Of a DNA stretch of 54,683 nt, positions 26,455 to 36,001 are shown one piece after another. The position numbers and the translations under genes were made by a program. The notes beneath the pieces are model-generated. The model did no database searches, was not told the DNA's origin, and worked only from the letters and a program-made list of their open reading frames with translations. The stretch covers positions 1 through 54,683 of the forward strand of contig CAIJXJ010000283.1 in the NCBI GenBank assembly GCA_903824575.1, written 5' to 3'. The DNA is from an uncultured Methylobacillus sp. GTDB lineage: Bacteria > Pseudomonadota > Gammaproteobacteria > Burkholderiales > Methylophilaceae. Position 1 is the stretch's first letter. The number at the start of each line of letters is the position of its first letter.

Positions 26455-26560
26455 GATTTTCAGCCTGCTGTTTAATATTAACGCCCTAGCCTGCGCTTTA
26501 TTTATAACAATCAAAAGACTAGGCTCTATTGACATAAATTTTACAAATAATCGAGTTATA

Positions 26561-27847
26561 ATGCAGCCCATGCTTAAAACTGCGACGAATATCTTCTTGC
26601 TTTGCTTGATTGCCCTGTCCGGGCGCGCGAATGCTGCACTGGAAATAGAGATTGTTGGTGGTGCCGCGCAGCAGATTCCAATCGCGGTGGTGCCATTTGC
26701 ACAACCAGCCGTGCAACCTGACAATCTGGCCACTATCATCAATTCCGACCTGCGACGCAGCGGCCTGTTTCGCGCGCTGGAGACGCGCGGGGTAAGCAAT
26801 CAACCGCATGACCTGGCGGAAGTGAAATATCCTGAATGGGCAGCTCTGCAGGCGCAGGCGCTGGTGGTCGGCCATGTCGAGTTGCAACCCAACAATCGTC
26901 TGAAGGTATCTTTCCGTCTATTGGACGTACTGAAGCAGACCTCGCTGGCAGGTCTCGAGTACGACATCACACCAACGCAATTGCGTGGTACTGCGCACAA
27001 AATCGCCGATGTGATCTACGAAAAGATGACCGGTGAGAAGGGCGTGTTCGACACGCGCATCAGCTACATCATCAAGCAGGGAAATCGCTTCCAGCTGCAA
27101 GTGGCGGACGCAGATGGCGCCAATCCGCAGACCGTTCTGTCGTCAGTTGAACCGATCATCTCGCCAGCCTGGTCGCCTGAGGGCACGCGACTTGCCTATG
27201 TGTCGTTCGAGAAAAAGAAACCGGTCATTTTTGTGCAATCCTTGGTCACCGGGCAGCGCCAGGTATTGGCCAACTTCAAGGGCAACAACAGCGCGCCGTC
27301 ATGGTCGCCCGATGGCATGCGGCTCGCGATCGTGCTCACCTATGCTGCCAACTCGCAGATTTACCTGATCAATAGCGACGGCACCGGCCTGCAGCAGTTG
27401 TCACATAGCAGCGGTATCGACACCGAACCGAGATGGTCGCCCGATGGCAAGTGGCTGTACTTCACCTCAGATCGTGGCGGCAGTCCGCAGATTTACCGCA
27501 TGTCCACACTGGGTGGGGATGCGCAACGCGTGACGTTCGAAGGCAGTTATAATGTCAGCGCGCGTCCCTCGCCCGATGGCAAGTTATTGACTTATATCCG
27601 CCGCGAGGCCGGAAGCTTCCGCGTCGCTCAGCAAGAGTTGGCGAGCGGGCAGGTGCAACTGCTGAGTGAAACTACCCAGGATGAATCGCCCAGCTTCGCC
27701 CCAAATGGCCGCATGATTCTTTATGCGACCAACAGTAATGGCAGAGGTGTGCTGGCCATCGTCTCCGCCGATGGGCGTACCAAACAACGTCTGAGCGAAG
27801 CTGGCGGGGACGTGCGTGAGCCTGCCTGGGGGCCATGGATCAAGTAA
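26561..27847 (+). CDS. tolB: Periplasmic beta-propeller protein TolB
   Basis: 428 residues: signal peptide ending ALSGRANA, an N-terminal domain (about 30-160), then a six-bladed propeller with repeated W-SPDG motifs (WSPEGTRLAYVS, WSPDGMRLAIV, WSPDGKWLYFTSD). It bridges TolA and Pal. The frame is open to 26441, but ATG 26561 (GAG 5 bases upstream) or ATG 26570 gives the sensible signal peptide. The 106-base gap after tolA contains TTGACA and TATAAT boxes. Confidence 0.95.
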   Translation: MQPMLKTATNIFLLCLIALSGRANAALEIEIVGGAAQQIPIAVVPFAQPAVQPDNLATIINSDLRRSGLFRALETRGVSNQPHDLAEVKYPEWAALQAQALVVGHVELQPNNRLKVSFRLLDVLKQTSLAGLEYDITPTQLRGTAHKIADVIYEKMTGEKGVFDTRISYIIKQGNRFQLQVADADGANPQTVLSSVEPIISPAWSPEGTRLAYVSFEKKKPVIFVQSLVTGQRQVLANFKGNNSAPSWSPDGMRLAIVLTYAANSQIYLINSDGTGLQQLSHSSGIDTEPRWSPDGKWLYFTSDRGGSPQIYRMSTLGGDAQRVTFEGSYNVSARPSPDGKLLTYIRREAGSFRVAQQELASGQVQLLSETTQDESPSFAPNGRMILYATNSNGRGVLAIVSADGRTKQRLSEAGGDVREPAWGPWIK

Positions 27848-27900
27848 CACTGAAAATACCCTGTTGAAGTTTTTTTATATATCTTTTAGGAGTCATTGGA

Positions 27901-28449
27901 ATGAACAAGAGTCTGGTAATGAGCGTAATTCTGGTTTCCCTGCTGGCCGCATGTTCTGCCAAGCCGGTGAAGGAAGAGCCCAAGGCTGCGGTGGAAGACA
28001 AGAGTTCGGTGGTACAAGCGGCACCTGCTGCTGCAACAACAACCGATGCAAGCGCTGCACCGGCTGTCCAGTCAAGCTCAGTGGCAAACCCGCTGACCGA
28101 CCCCAACAACATCTTGTCCAAGCGCAACGTGTTTTTCGATTATGACAAGGATGAAGTCAAAGCTGAATATCGTCCGCTGGTCGAGGCGCACGCGAAATAT
28201 CTGGTGGCAAACCCGAATGCGCATGTGGCCGTGCAAGGCAATACCGATGATCGCGGCAGCCGCGAATACAATCTGGCTCTGGGCCAGCGCCGTGCCGTTG
28301 CCGTCAAGAAGGTGCTGAATGTCTATGGCGCCAATGACAAGCAGATCGAGACTGTCAGCTACGGCAAAGAGAAACCACGTTGCGTTGAGGCCAATGAGAC
28401 TTGCTGGGCACAGAATCGCCGCGCTGATCTCGTTTATTCCGGCGAGTAA
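27901..28449 (+). CDS. pal: Peptidoglycan-associated lipoprotein Pal
   Basis: 182 residues: lipoprotein signal with lipobox LLAAC (Cys18), an alanine/proline-rich linker, and an OmpA-like peptidoglycan-binding domain (about 75-180: VFFDYDKDEVK, VQGNTDDRGSREYNLALGQRRA). Anchored in the outer membrane, it ties the Tol complex to peptidoglycan. AGGAG lies upstream of the ATG. Confidence 0.97.
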   Translation: MNKSLVMSVILVSLLAACSAKPVKEEPKAAVEDKSSVVQAAPAAATTTDASAAPAVQSSSVANPLTDPNNILSKRNVFFDYDKDEVKAEYRPLVEAHAKYLVANPNAHVAVQGNTDDRGSREYNLALGQRRAVAVKKVLNVYGANDKQIETVSYGKEKPRCVEANETCWAQNRRADLVYSGE

Positions 28450-28452
28450 TCC

Positions 28453-29316
28453 ATGCGACAGCTGATTCCGTTTTTGCTGCTGTTCATTTGCGGCGCATCT
28501 CAGGCGGCACTTTTTGCCGACAACGATGCGCGGGATGAAATCGTCAGGCTCCGCAAGTATGTCAAGGAGGAGCAGGATCAGCGCATTACGGATCTGCAGG
28601 CCAGACTGGAAAACATCGAGAAAATACGACAGGCGCTGGAGTCGCGACTGAGCGAACAGAAGGCACAGACAGTTGACCAGCTGGCGCAGATGGACCGGCT
28701 CAATACCGAAATCAGCAAGCTGCGCGGCCAACTGGAAGTCAATAGTCATGAAATCGAGCTGGCGCAACAACGTCAGCGTGATCTTTATGCCGACCTGGAT
28801 GGCCGTCTGCGCAAGCTGGAAGGTGGCGCCGTAACCCCGGCAAAACCCGCTGAAACGCCGGCTGCCGTAGCACCGTCAGTGACAGCACCGGCCACGCCCA
28901 TTGCCGCTGCCACAGTTGATACTGCCGACGAATTAAAAAGCTACGAAGCGGCACTGGATCTGTCCAAGGCCGGTCGCCACACGGCATCAATCGATGCCTT
29001 CGAGAAATTCATCGAGAGCTATTCCGCCAGCAAATTTGCAGGGCCTGCTCAGTATTGGATTGGTTACTCGAATTTTTCCCTGAAGAATTACAAGGCCGCC
29101 ATCGCAGCCCAGCAAAAGTTGATCAAGCTGTATCCGGATAGCAACAAGGTGCCGGATGCGATGTACAACATTGCCAACAGCCAGATCCAACTGTCAGACA
29201 TCAACGGCGCAAAACAGACGCTGCGCGAGGTCGTGGCAAAATACCCGCTGAGCGATGTGGCACCCTTCGCCAAGAAGCGCCTGGCCGTGCTCGAATCGAT
29301 CAAGACCAAGAATTAG
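28453..29316 (+). CDS. cpoB: Cell division coordinator CpoB (YbgF)
   Basis: A 287-residue periplasmic protein: signal peptide (about 1-18), a coiled-coil trimerisation region (about 25-115), an alanine/proline linker, and C-terminal TPR repeats (about 160-280: YEAALDLSKAGRHTASIDAFEKF, AQYWIGYSNFSLKNYKAAI). It links Tol-Pal to the peptidoglycan synthase PBP1B during division. Confidence 0.95.
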   Translation: MRQLIPFLLLFICGASQAALFADNDARDEIVRLRKYVKEEQDQRITDLQARLENIEKIRQALESRLSEQKAQTVDQLAQMDRLNTEISKLRGQLEVNSHEIELAQQRQRDLYADLDGRLRKLEGGAVTPAKPAETPAAVAPSVTAPATPIAAATVDTADELKSYEAALDLSKAGRHTASIDAFEKFIESYSASKFAGPAQYWIGYSNFSLKNYKAAIAAQQKLIKLYPDSNKVPDAMYNIANSQIQLSDINGAKQTLREVVAKYPLSDVAPFAKKRLAVLESIKTKN

Positions 29317-29319
29317 GCG

Positions 29320-29955
29320 TTGCTGAAAGTCCACGAAATATTCCATTCCCTGCAAGGGGAGTCATCACGCATTGGCCTGCCCACGGTGTTCGTGCGGCTG
29401 ACAGGATGCCCGTTGCGTTGCGTTTATTGTGATACCGCCTATGCCTTTCAGGGTGGCAACAACCTGTCGCAACAACAGATTCTCGCGCGCGTGACCGGCT
29501 TCGGCACGAAATACGTCACCGTCACCGGCGGCGAACCCTTGGCGCAGAAGGAGTGCCTGCCCCTGCTGCAGGCCTTGTGCGATGCCGGCTTCGACGTGTC
29601 GCTGGAGACCGGGGGGGCGCTCGACATCGGCGGCGTCGATGCACGTGTGTCGGTAATTCTCGACCTCAAGACCCCGGGCTCGGGTGAAGTCCTGAAAAAC
29701 CTGTGGGGCAATCTTGAACATCTCAAGCCAGCGGACGAGGTAAAGTTCGTGCTGTGTGACCGCGGCGACTATGAATGGGCCAGGCAAGTGTTGCTTGAGC
29801 AAGCGTTAGCCACAAAATGTCCGGTCATTTTTTCCCCGGTTTATGGCTCGCTGAATCCAGCGGATCTGGCCGAATGGGTGCTGCACGACCGGTTACCGGT
29901 GCGCGTACAGGTGCAATTGCACAAGATCCTGTGGGGCGAGACGCCGGGGCGATAA
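29320..29955 (+). CDS. queE: 7-carboxy-7-deazaguanine synthase
   Basis: A 211-residue radical-SAM enzyme that contracts 6-carboxytetrahydropterin to 7-carboxy-7-deazaguanine in the queuosine pathway. The cluster motif is C30-x3-C34-x2-C37 (GCPLRCVYC), as in QueE; the SAM-binding VTVTGGEPL follows. TTG start 3 bases after the cpoB stop, giving the standard MLKVHEIFHSLQGES. The last step shared by archaeosine and queuosine branches (queC) is not adjacent. Confidence 0.95.
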   Translation: MLKVHEIFHSLQGESSRIGLPTVFVRLTGCPLRCVYCDTAYAFQGGNNLSQQQILARVTGFGTKYVTVTGGEPLAQKECLPLLQALCDAGFDVSLETGGALDIGGVDARVSVILDLKTPGSGEVLKNLWGNLEHLKPADEVKFVLCDRGDYEWARQVLLEQALATKCPVIFSPVYGSLNPADLAEWVLHDRLPVRVQVQLHKILWGETPGR

Positions 29956-30118
29956 AATGAGATTGACAAACCCTTCAGCGACAGAATAAAAATGTAAAAG
30001 TGACTGTCCTTTTATTTTCGTTTGTTTTCCGTTCAAAAATTGCTTGACCTCTACCGTCTCCTTCCACCTCTTATTTTCTTCCATTATCAGGGGTGGCGTC
30101 AGAGATCTGTATCCAGAG

Positions 30119-30148
30119 ATGACATACGCCTGAAATTCGCTTTATAAT
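30119..30148 (+). promoter_or_regulatory. Promoter of the ahcY riboswitch transcript
   Basis: TATAAT (30143-30148) with an ATGACA -35 box (30119-30124) and 18-base spacing. The predicted start of transcription is a few bases before the riboswitch. The preceding stretch 29956-30118 shows no gene. Confidence 0.7.
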
Positions 30149-30157
30149 TGCAAACTT

Positions 30158-30290
30158 ACCGAGGAGCGCTGCGAGGGTTCCCCCCAGGCTCGGTACCCGG
30201 CGGCATCAAGCTCCGGTTTCAACCGCGTTCACCTGACCAACCCGTGCCGGCACGGGATGCGGGTGAGATCAACGCGCTTACCCGCATCCT
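30158..30290 (+). promoter_or_regulatory. S-adenosylhomocysteine riboswitch before ahcY
   Basis: The 5' core CCGAGGAGCGCTGCGA (30159 on) and CAGGCTCGG (30185-30193) match the SAH aptamer: ACCGAG pairs with CTCGGT, and GAGCGC forms the pseudoknot with a downstream strand. That strand can be CCGCGTTC (30223-30230) or the similar GCGCTT (30274-30279). The second lies in the 15-base loop of a 9-bp hairpin (30256-30264 / 30280-30288). A further hairpin CCCGTG/CACGGG is at 30241-30256. SAH binding normally turns ahcY on, so the cell clears the inhibitor. Confidence 0.88.
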
Positions 30291-30320
30291 TTCCGGCCAC
30301 ACATCCAGGAGATGAATATT

Positions 30321-31721
30321 GTGGCTGAATTTAAAGATTACGTAATTGCAGACTTGAGTCTTGCTGCCTGGGGGCGCAAGGAAATTGCCATTGCAGAAAC
30401 CGAAATGCCAGGACTGATGGCGATTCGTGAAGAATTTGCGGCCAGCCAGACACTCAAGGGCGCCCGCATCACCGGTTCCCTGCATATGACCATCCAGACC
30501 GCAGTTCTGATCGAAACGCTCAAGGACTTGGGCGCTGAGGTACGCTGGGCCTCGTGCAACATTTACTCAACACAGGACCATGCTGCCGCCGCTATCGCCG
30601 CAGGTGGCACGCCGGTGTTTGCAGTCAAGGGCGAAACCCTGGATGAATATTGGGACTACACCCATCGCATCTTTGAATGGACTGACGGCGGTTACAGCAA
30701 CATGATTCTGGACGACGGCGGGGACGCGACCCTGCTGCTACATCTGGGCACGCGCGCCGAAAAGGATGCCAGCCTGCTCAATAATCCCGGTAGCGAGGAA
30801 GAAATCTGCCTGTTTAATGCCATCAAGGCCAAGCTTAAAATCGACCCGACCTGGTACTCGGTTCGTCTGTCCAAGATTCTGGGTGTGACCGAGGAAACCA
30901 CCACCGGTGTGCATCGTCTGTACCAGATGCACAAGGAAGGCAAGTTGGCCTTTCCTGCCATCAACGTCAACGACTCCGTCACCAAGAGCAAGTTCGACAA
31001 CCTGTACGGCTGTCGTGAGTCCCTGGTCGATGGCATCAAGCGTGCGACTGACGTCATGATCGCCGGCAAGGTGGCCTTGATCGCCGGTTACGGTGATGTC
31101 GGCAAGGGTTCGGCGCAGGCCATGCGTGCCTTGTCGGCGCAGGTATGGGTCACCGAAATTGATCCGATTTGCGCCTTGCAGGCCGCGATGGAAGGCTATC
31201 GCGTGGTGACCATGGAATACGCCGCCGACAAGGCTGACATCTTCGTCACCTGTACCGGCAACTTCCATGTGATTACGCATGAACACATGAAGAACATGAA
31301 GGACCAGGCCATCGTCTGCAACATCGGGCACTTCGACAATGAAATCGATGTCGCGTCCTTGTCCGATTACACTTGGGATGAAATCAAGCCGCAGGTTGAC
31401 CATGTGATTTTCCCTGATGGAAAACGCATCATCTTGCTGGCCAAGGGTCGCCTGGTGAATCTGGGTTGCGGCACCGGCCACCCCAGTTACGTCATGAGCT
31501 CCTCCTTTGCCAACCAGACCATCGCGCAGATCGAGTTGTTCGTGAACACTGCCAATTATCCAGTCGGTGTCTATACCTTGCCCAAACACTTGGACGAGAA
31601 GGTGGCGCGCCTGCAATTGAAGAAACTCAATTCCGTGTTGACCGAACTGACCGACGTGCAGGCCAGTTACATCGGCGTTGCCAAGACTGGTCCTTACAAA
31701 CCAGAGGCTTACCGCTATTAA
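30321..31721 (+). CDS. ahcY: Adenosylhomocysteinase
   Basis: A 466-residue NAD-dependent enzyme that splits S-adenosylhomocysteine into adenosine and homocysteine. GTG 30321 is chosen because AGGAG lies 9 bases upstream; an in-frame ATG at 30312 is too close to that site. NAD-binding motif [14 protein letters not shown], substrate motifs [14 protein letters not shown], and the C-terminal [12 protein letters not shown] that reaches the neighbouring subunit's NAD. Regulated by the upstream SAH riboswitch, and followed by metF. Confidence 0.97.
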   Translation: MAEFKDYVIADLSLAAWGRKEIAIAETEMPGLMAIREEFAASQTLKGARITGSLHMTIQTAVLIETLKDLGAEVRWASCNIYSTQDHAAAAIAAGGTPVFAVKGETLDEYWDYTHRIFEWTDGGYSNMILDDGGDATLLLHLGTRAEKDASLLNNPGSEEEICLFNAIKAKLKIDPTWYSVRLSKILGVTEETTTGVHRLYQMHKEGKLAFPAINVNDSVTKSKFDNLYGCRESLVDGIKRATDVMIAGKVALIAGYGDVGKGSAQAMRALSAQVWVTEIDPICALQAAMEGYRVVTMEYAADKADIFVTCTGNFHVITHEHMKNMKDQAIVCNIGHFDNEIDVASLSDYTWDEIKPQVDHVIFPDGKRIILLAKGRLVNLGCGTGHPSYVMSSSFANQTIAQIELFVNTANYPVGVYTLPKHLDEKVARLQLKKLNSVLTELTDVQASYIGVAKTGPYKPEAYRY

Positions 31722-31769
31722 AACGATGGCGGCGTGTGCTGTTAAGGCCGCGTCGCCGCTGGAGTTTCT

Positions 31770-32597
31770 ATGACCCGCGATTACAGTTTCGAGTTTTTCC
31801 CGCCCAAGACGCCGGAAGGTATTGCTCGTCTGCGTGAAACACGCCAGCAACTGGCACAGTTGGACCCGAAGTTTTTTTCCGTGACCTTTGGCGCCGGGGG
31901 CTCTACGCGCGACCGCACGCTGGAAACCGTGCTTGAGATCCAACGTGAAGGCATAGGCGCCGCACCGCACCTGTCCTGCATCTCCGCGACACGCGAGGAG
32001 ATCCGCGCCATGCTGGCGCAATACCAGCAGCATGGGATTCGACATCTGGTGGCATTGCGCGGCGATCTGCCGTCAGGAGAAATGACGGCCGGCGATTTTC
32101 GTTATGCCAATGAACTGGTGGAATTCATCCGCGCTGAGACTGGCGACTGGTTTGAGATCGAAGTGGCGGCCTATCCGGAAGTCCATCCCGAGGCGGCGAC
32201 AGCACGCGCCGATTTGATGGCCTTCAAGCGCAAGGTGGATGCCGGGGCCAGCGCCGCCATTACGCAGTACTTCTACAATGCCGACGCGTATTTTCATTTC
32301 CGTGATGAGTGCGAGGCGAATGGCATCGCCATCCCACTGGTGCCTGGCATCATGCCGATCTACAACTATGTACAGTTGGCACGGTTCTCGGCGGGTTGTG
32401 GTGCTGAGATTCCACGCTGGCTCCGCCTCCGTCTGCTCGATTTCGGCGATGACATGGCATCCTTGCGCGCCTTCGGGCTTGACGTGGTAACAGAGTTGAG
32501 TGATCGCCTGTTGACCGGCGGCGCACCCGGCCTGCATTTTTACACCATGAACCAAGCCGGTTCGATCTCGACCATCTGGCAACGACTGGGGCTTTGA
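31770..32597 (+). CDS. metF: 5,10-methylenetetrahydrofolate reductase
   Basis: A 275-residue FAD enzyme (TIM barrel) that reduces methylenetetrahydrofolate to the 5-methyl form, the methyl donor for MetH (encoded at 50486). Start MTRDYSFEFFPPKT, then FGAGGSTRD, LRGDLP and ITQYFYNADAY are family signatures. GGAG 6 bases before ATG. Only 48 bases after ahcY, so both are probably on one transcript. Confidence 0.96.
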   Translation: MTRDYSFEFFPPKTPEGIARLRETRQQLAQLDPKFFSVTFGAGGSTRDRTLETVLEIQREGIGAAPHLSCISATREEIRAMLAQYQQHGIRHLVALRGDLPSGEMTAGDFRYANELVEFIRAETGDWFEIEVAAYPEVHPEAATARADLMAFKRKVDAGASAAITQYFYNADAYFHFRDECEANGIAIPLVPGIMPIYNYVQLARFSAGCGAEIPRWLRLRLLDFGDDMASLRAFGLDVVTELSDRLLTGGAPGLHFYTMNQAGSISTIWQRLGL

Positions 32598-32616
32598 TCA
32601 GAATCAAGATTTTGGC

Positions 32617-33075
32617 TTAATGCAGGGTCGGGTTTTCGTCGCTAAAGATGGCGTCCGCAATGAACAGGTAGTCGTTGCGCTTGTTCTGATTCCACAAGGA
32701 CATCAGTACCGTCCATTTGATCTTTTCCAGGGTGACCAGATGGTCTGGCAATGCCATGGCGCGGTCAATCACCAGTTCGCGTAAAGCTGGCCCCATGACG
32801 CCGGCCTGCTCCAGGAACAGGAGAAAACTGCGGGCATCGCTATGGATTTTTCCGCACTCCTCTTCCGCATAGATGCGAAATCCATCGGGCCCTATTGTCG
32901 TATTGGCCTCGGTTTCATGCGTCATGTTTTCCAGCGCACTGAACCAGTCAAAGGCGCGTTCGATATCATCAGAATCGAATCCGGCGGCTGATAGTTCGCG
33001 CGTCAAAGTACCTTGATCGGGACGGATATTGGCTTCGATATAATTTTCGAACAGGTAGACGAGAACTTCGAACAT
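32617..33075 (-). CDS. smg: Smg family protein (DUF494)
   Basis: A 152-residue soluble protein of the Smg/DUF494 family, function unknown, conserved next to dprA in proteobacteria. Start at ATG 33075 gives the usual MFEVLVYLFENYIEANI; a longer frame to 33153 overlaps dprA. Typical string: FDSDDIERAFDWFSALE. Confidence 0.92.
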   Translation of the reverse strand: MFEVLVYLFENYIEANIRPDQGTLTRELSAAGFDSDDIERAFDWFSALENMTHETEANTTIGPDGFRIYAEEECGKIHSDARSFLLFLEQAGVMGPALRELVIDRAMALPDHLVTLEKIKWTVLMSLWNQNKRNDYLFIADAIFSDENPTLH

Positions 33076-33100
33076 GATGGAGAGGCTCCCTTCTGGTTTG

Positions 33101-34189
33101 TTATACGATACGCTGGTAGCGCCCACCGGGCAGGCAGGCGACCCTTCCTTCAAGCTCCAGCATCGTCAGCATGGCCGAAAGGTTTTCGCTCGTCAAGCAG
33201 CTGCGCATTGCCAGGCTGTCGATGCTGACGGGATCAAAGCCCATGTGCAGCAGCAGGGGGTGTGGCGCCCCGGTTGGCAAAATGGCGTCTGCCGCGGCGA
33301 CCGGCGCAGAGCCTAACTCCTCGAGGATATCGGCAACACTGTCGACCAGCTTGGCGCCTTGCTTGATCAGTTGATGGCAGCCTTTGGCGACGGGGGAATG
33401 GATGGAGCCGGGAATGGCAAAGACTTCGCGTCCCTGTTCTGCCGCCAGGCGTGCCGTGATCAAGGATCCGCTCTGCAAATTGGCCTCAACTACCAGACAG
33501 CCTAGACTCAGGCCGCTGATGATGCGGTTGCGACGTGGAAAATTTTGTCCCATGGCAGGCGTGCCCAGGACAAATTCCGAGAGCATCAGCCCAAGCTCGG
33601 CGATGCCGTGTGCCAATTCGTGGTGACGCGCCGGATAGACAATGTCGAGACCGGTGCCGACCACGGCAATGGTGCTGGCGCGGCCCAGCAGGCCCCCCCG
33701 GTGGGCGGCGCCATCGATGCCGAGTGCCAAGCCGCTGACGACACAATAGCCAACATCGCTCAAGGCATGCGCAAAGTCTTCGGCATTCTTCTCGCCTTGC
33801 GGGGTGGCGTTGCGGCTGCCGATCACGGCGATGGCGGGTGCGTTAAGCCATTTAAGATTGCCCTTGGCATAGAGCAGTGGCGGAGGGTCCTGAATTTCCA
33901 GTAGCGCGCTTGGATACTCCGCGTCAGCCAGCGTTATCAGGTGGTTGTTTTCCTGATCAAGCCAGGTCAGAGTGGCGGCCACACCAACGGGGTCCGGGCC
34001 ATCGATGATGTGCCTGGCAACCTTTGCCGACACCACCTCGACCAGGTCGACGTGTGACGCGGCATAGATATTCTCGGGAGCGCCAAAACGGCGTAGCAGT
34101 TCGCGTAAGCCCTGGCCACCCAGACCGGGAACCAGGCTGAGGCCAACCCACAGCGCAGCCTCGTTGGGCGCGTTGCGAGCGTCAGGCAT
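33101..34189 (-). CDS. dprA: DNA-processing protein DprA
   Basis: A 362-residue protein that loads RecA onto incoming single-stranded DNA during natural transformation. N-terminal SAM-like domain (about 1-75, GLGGQGLRELLRRFG), central Rossmann-like DprA domain with SRNATPQGEKNAEDFA and SGLALGIDGAAHRGGL, NRIISGLS, and a C-terminal winged helix. Start overlaps the stop of the LysM gene. Confidence 0.96.
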   Translation of the reverse strand: MPDARNAPNEAALWVGLSLVPGLGGQGLRELLRRFGAPENIYAASHVDLVEVVSAKVARHIIDGPDPVGVAATLTWLDQENNHLITLADAEYPSALLEIQDPPPLLYAKGNLKWLNAPAIAVIGSRNATPQGEKNAEDFAHALSDVGYCVVSGLALGIDGAAHRGGLLGRASTIAVVGTGLDIVYPARHHELAHGIAELGLMLSEFVLGTPAMGQNFPRRNRIISGLSLGCLVVEANLQSGSLITARLAAEQGREVFAIPGSIHSPVAKGCHQLIKQGAKLVDSVADILEELGSAPVAAADAILPTGAPHPLLLHMGFDPVSIDSLAMRSCLTSENLSAMLTMLELEGRVACLPGGRYQRIV

Positions 34190-35325
34190 CAGGGCGTTGT
34201 GACCACGTCCAGCACGTGCACTGGTCGCTCTACCTGCAACACCAGGGCATAGGAAACACGTTCGAAAACACGAAACACCATCATGAGGCCGATCCGTTCA
34301 TCCGGTAACTTAACACCCTTCACCGCTGCCCCGGTCGTCCTGCTACCAACGCGTACCTGAACCCGGCCTTCAGCATCGCGTCGTATGCTGCCATCAGCAT
34401 CGCGTTCCAGGTTGATGTAAGTTTCCTTTTTTGGGGTTGGTGCATTCTTGGCAGGCGCCAGGGTTATGCCGAACTCGTATATCGCCAGGACGTTTCCTTC
34501 CTCTATGCCATCACGATGACCGCGATTGATGGTCACGATGCTGTTGGGACCGAGTTCGGCTGCTCCGGCATAGGCTGAAATGATGCGCCCGCTGATGGTG
34601 TTTTCCGGCGCGTGCGGCACGAAGCCATTCAGCAGGACTTCCGGAGATTTCACCAGCTTGTCACCAACATAGATGTCGCTTTTTGCGCTGCGGATCTCGA
34701 TGGTCGCGGGCTCGCCGTAATGCGTAACGCGGGCTTCGCCCAGATACTCGACCTCGGTACCCAGTTGTTCCTGCGTTTCCGGATCAACCAAGCGGCGCCC
34801 TTCCCGGTAAAGTTGCCAGTTTCGTCCATCGCCCTCGGTAATTTTATCGACATAGACCTTGACGCCAGGGCCGAGCACCACATGCCCTTCTTGCGCGCCA
34901 ATGATTTTCGGCGCATCAGGCATGGCATGCTCATCAATCACCAGAGGTTGGCTCAGGAAGGGAGCAATAACACTGGGGGAGATCGTGGGAATGGCCTTCT
35001 TCTCCAGAGGCTCGACCCGGACATCAGGCTCCAGGATGACGGTTTCCTGCAGCAAGCGCAGCTCTGGTGTGCCGCTACTCAGGTCCAGCACCACCACATC
35101 TCCTGGATAGATCCAGTGTGGATTCTTGATTTGCTCGCGATTCATGTTCCACAGTTGCGGCCAGCGCCAGGGATCTTTCAGAAATTTCCCGGAAATCCCC
35201 CACAGCGTATCGCCCTTGACGACGGTATAGCGGTTGGGAGGATTGTCCTGCAACTGAATCTCATCTGCCCAGGCAAATGTTGCCGGGCAGCAAACGAGCA
35301 GCAGCGCTATAATATGACGGAACAT
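34189..35325 (-). CDS. LysM-domain periplasmic protein
   Basis: 378 residues: signal peptide (MFRHIIALLLVCCPATFAWA) and one LysM peptidoglycan-binding motif (about 33-82, YTVVKGDTLWGIS ending IYPGDVVVL), then a long C-terminal region with beta-rich repeats of unknown role. In betaproteobacteria this gene habitually precedes dprA-smg and faces def. Probably a cell-wall-associated structural or regulatory protein. Confidence 0.9.
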   Translation of the reverse strand: MFRHIIALLLVCCPATFAWADEIQLQDNPPNRYTVVKGDTLWGISGKFLKDPWRWPQLWNMNREQIKNPHWIYPGDVVVLDLSSGTPELRLLQETVILEPDVRVEPLEKKAIPTISPSVIAPFLSQPLVIDEHAMPDAPKIIGAQEGHVVLGPGVKVYVDKITEGDGRNWQLYREGRRLVDPETQEQLGTEVEYLGEARVTHYGEPATIEIRSAKSDIYVGDKLVKSPEVLLNGFVPHAPENTISGRIISAYAGAAELGPNSIVTINRGHRDGIEEGNVLAIYEFGITLAPAKNAPTPKKETYINLERDADGSIRRDAEGRVQVRVGSRTTGAAVKGVKLPDERIGLMMVFRVFERVSYALVLQVERPVHVLDVVTTP

Positions 35326-35413
35326 GAGAGCCTCAAGCAGTCTTTAAAAGTGATGCGCTTTTCGCGAAACTAGTTTAAATTTTGCATGTAATTCATTCAA
35401 CAATCAAGCTTTT

Positions 35414-35917
35414 ATGGCTATTTTAAGCATCCTTCACTATCCTGACCCGCGCTTGCACAAAATTGCAAAGCCGGTACTTGAAGTCGACGCAAAAATTCGT
35501 CGCCTGGCAGATGACATGGCCGAGACCATGTACGCCGCCCCAGGAATAGGGCTGGCCGCGACGCAAATCGACGTGCACCTGCAATTGGTGGTGATAGACA
35601 CCTCCGAAACCCGAGACAATCTGCTGGTTTTCATCAACCCGCGCATCATCGAGTTGGAAGGCACTCGGGACTACGAAGAGGGTTGCCTGTCGGTGCCGGG
35701 CATCTATGAAACCGTAACGCGCTCGGGGCGAATCAAGGTTGAGGCGCTGGACCGCAATGGTGAGGTTTTTACGCTGGAGGCGGAAGGATTGTTGGCGGTT
35801 TGCATCCAGCACGAGATTGATCACCTGCACGGCAAGGTTTTCGTTGAATACCTGTCCCAACTCAAACAGGTGCGCATCAAGAACAAGCTGAAAAAGCGCA
35901 TTCGGGAAACAATGTAA
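35414..35917 (+). CDS. def: Peptide deformylase
   Basis: A 167-residue metalloenzyme that removes the N-formyl group from new proteins. All three motifs: GIGLAATQ (44-51), EGCLSVPG (89-96, metal-binding Cys91) and QHEIDHLHG (132-140, HExxH). First gene of def-fmt-rsmB, divergent from the LysM gene; the 88-base gap must hold both promoters. Confidence 0.98.
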   Translation: MAILSILHYPDPRLHKIAKPVLEVDAKIRRLADDMAETMYAAPGIGLAATQIDVHLQLVVIDTSETRDNLLVFINPRIIELEGTRDYEEGCLSVPGIYETVTRSGRIKVEALDRNGEVFTLEAEGLLAVCIQHEIDHLHGKVFVEYLSQLKQVRIKNKLKKRIRETM

Positions 35918-35928
35918 CAAAGAAAGCT

Positions 35929-35950
35929 ATCAGCTGTCAGCGCTCAGCTA
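35929..35950. repeat. TCAGC-rich dispersed repeat between def and fmt
   Basis: TATCAGCTGTCAGCGCTCAG is a run of degenerate 7-base units built on TCAGC. The core ATCAGCTGTC recurs on the opposite strand near 48437-48446. See that entry. Confidence 0.45.
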
Positions 35951-36001
35951 AAATCGGTAAACCACCAGTAACGAGGCTGATAGCAGTTCCGAAGGAACCC
36001 T

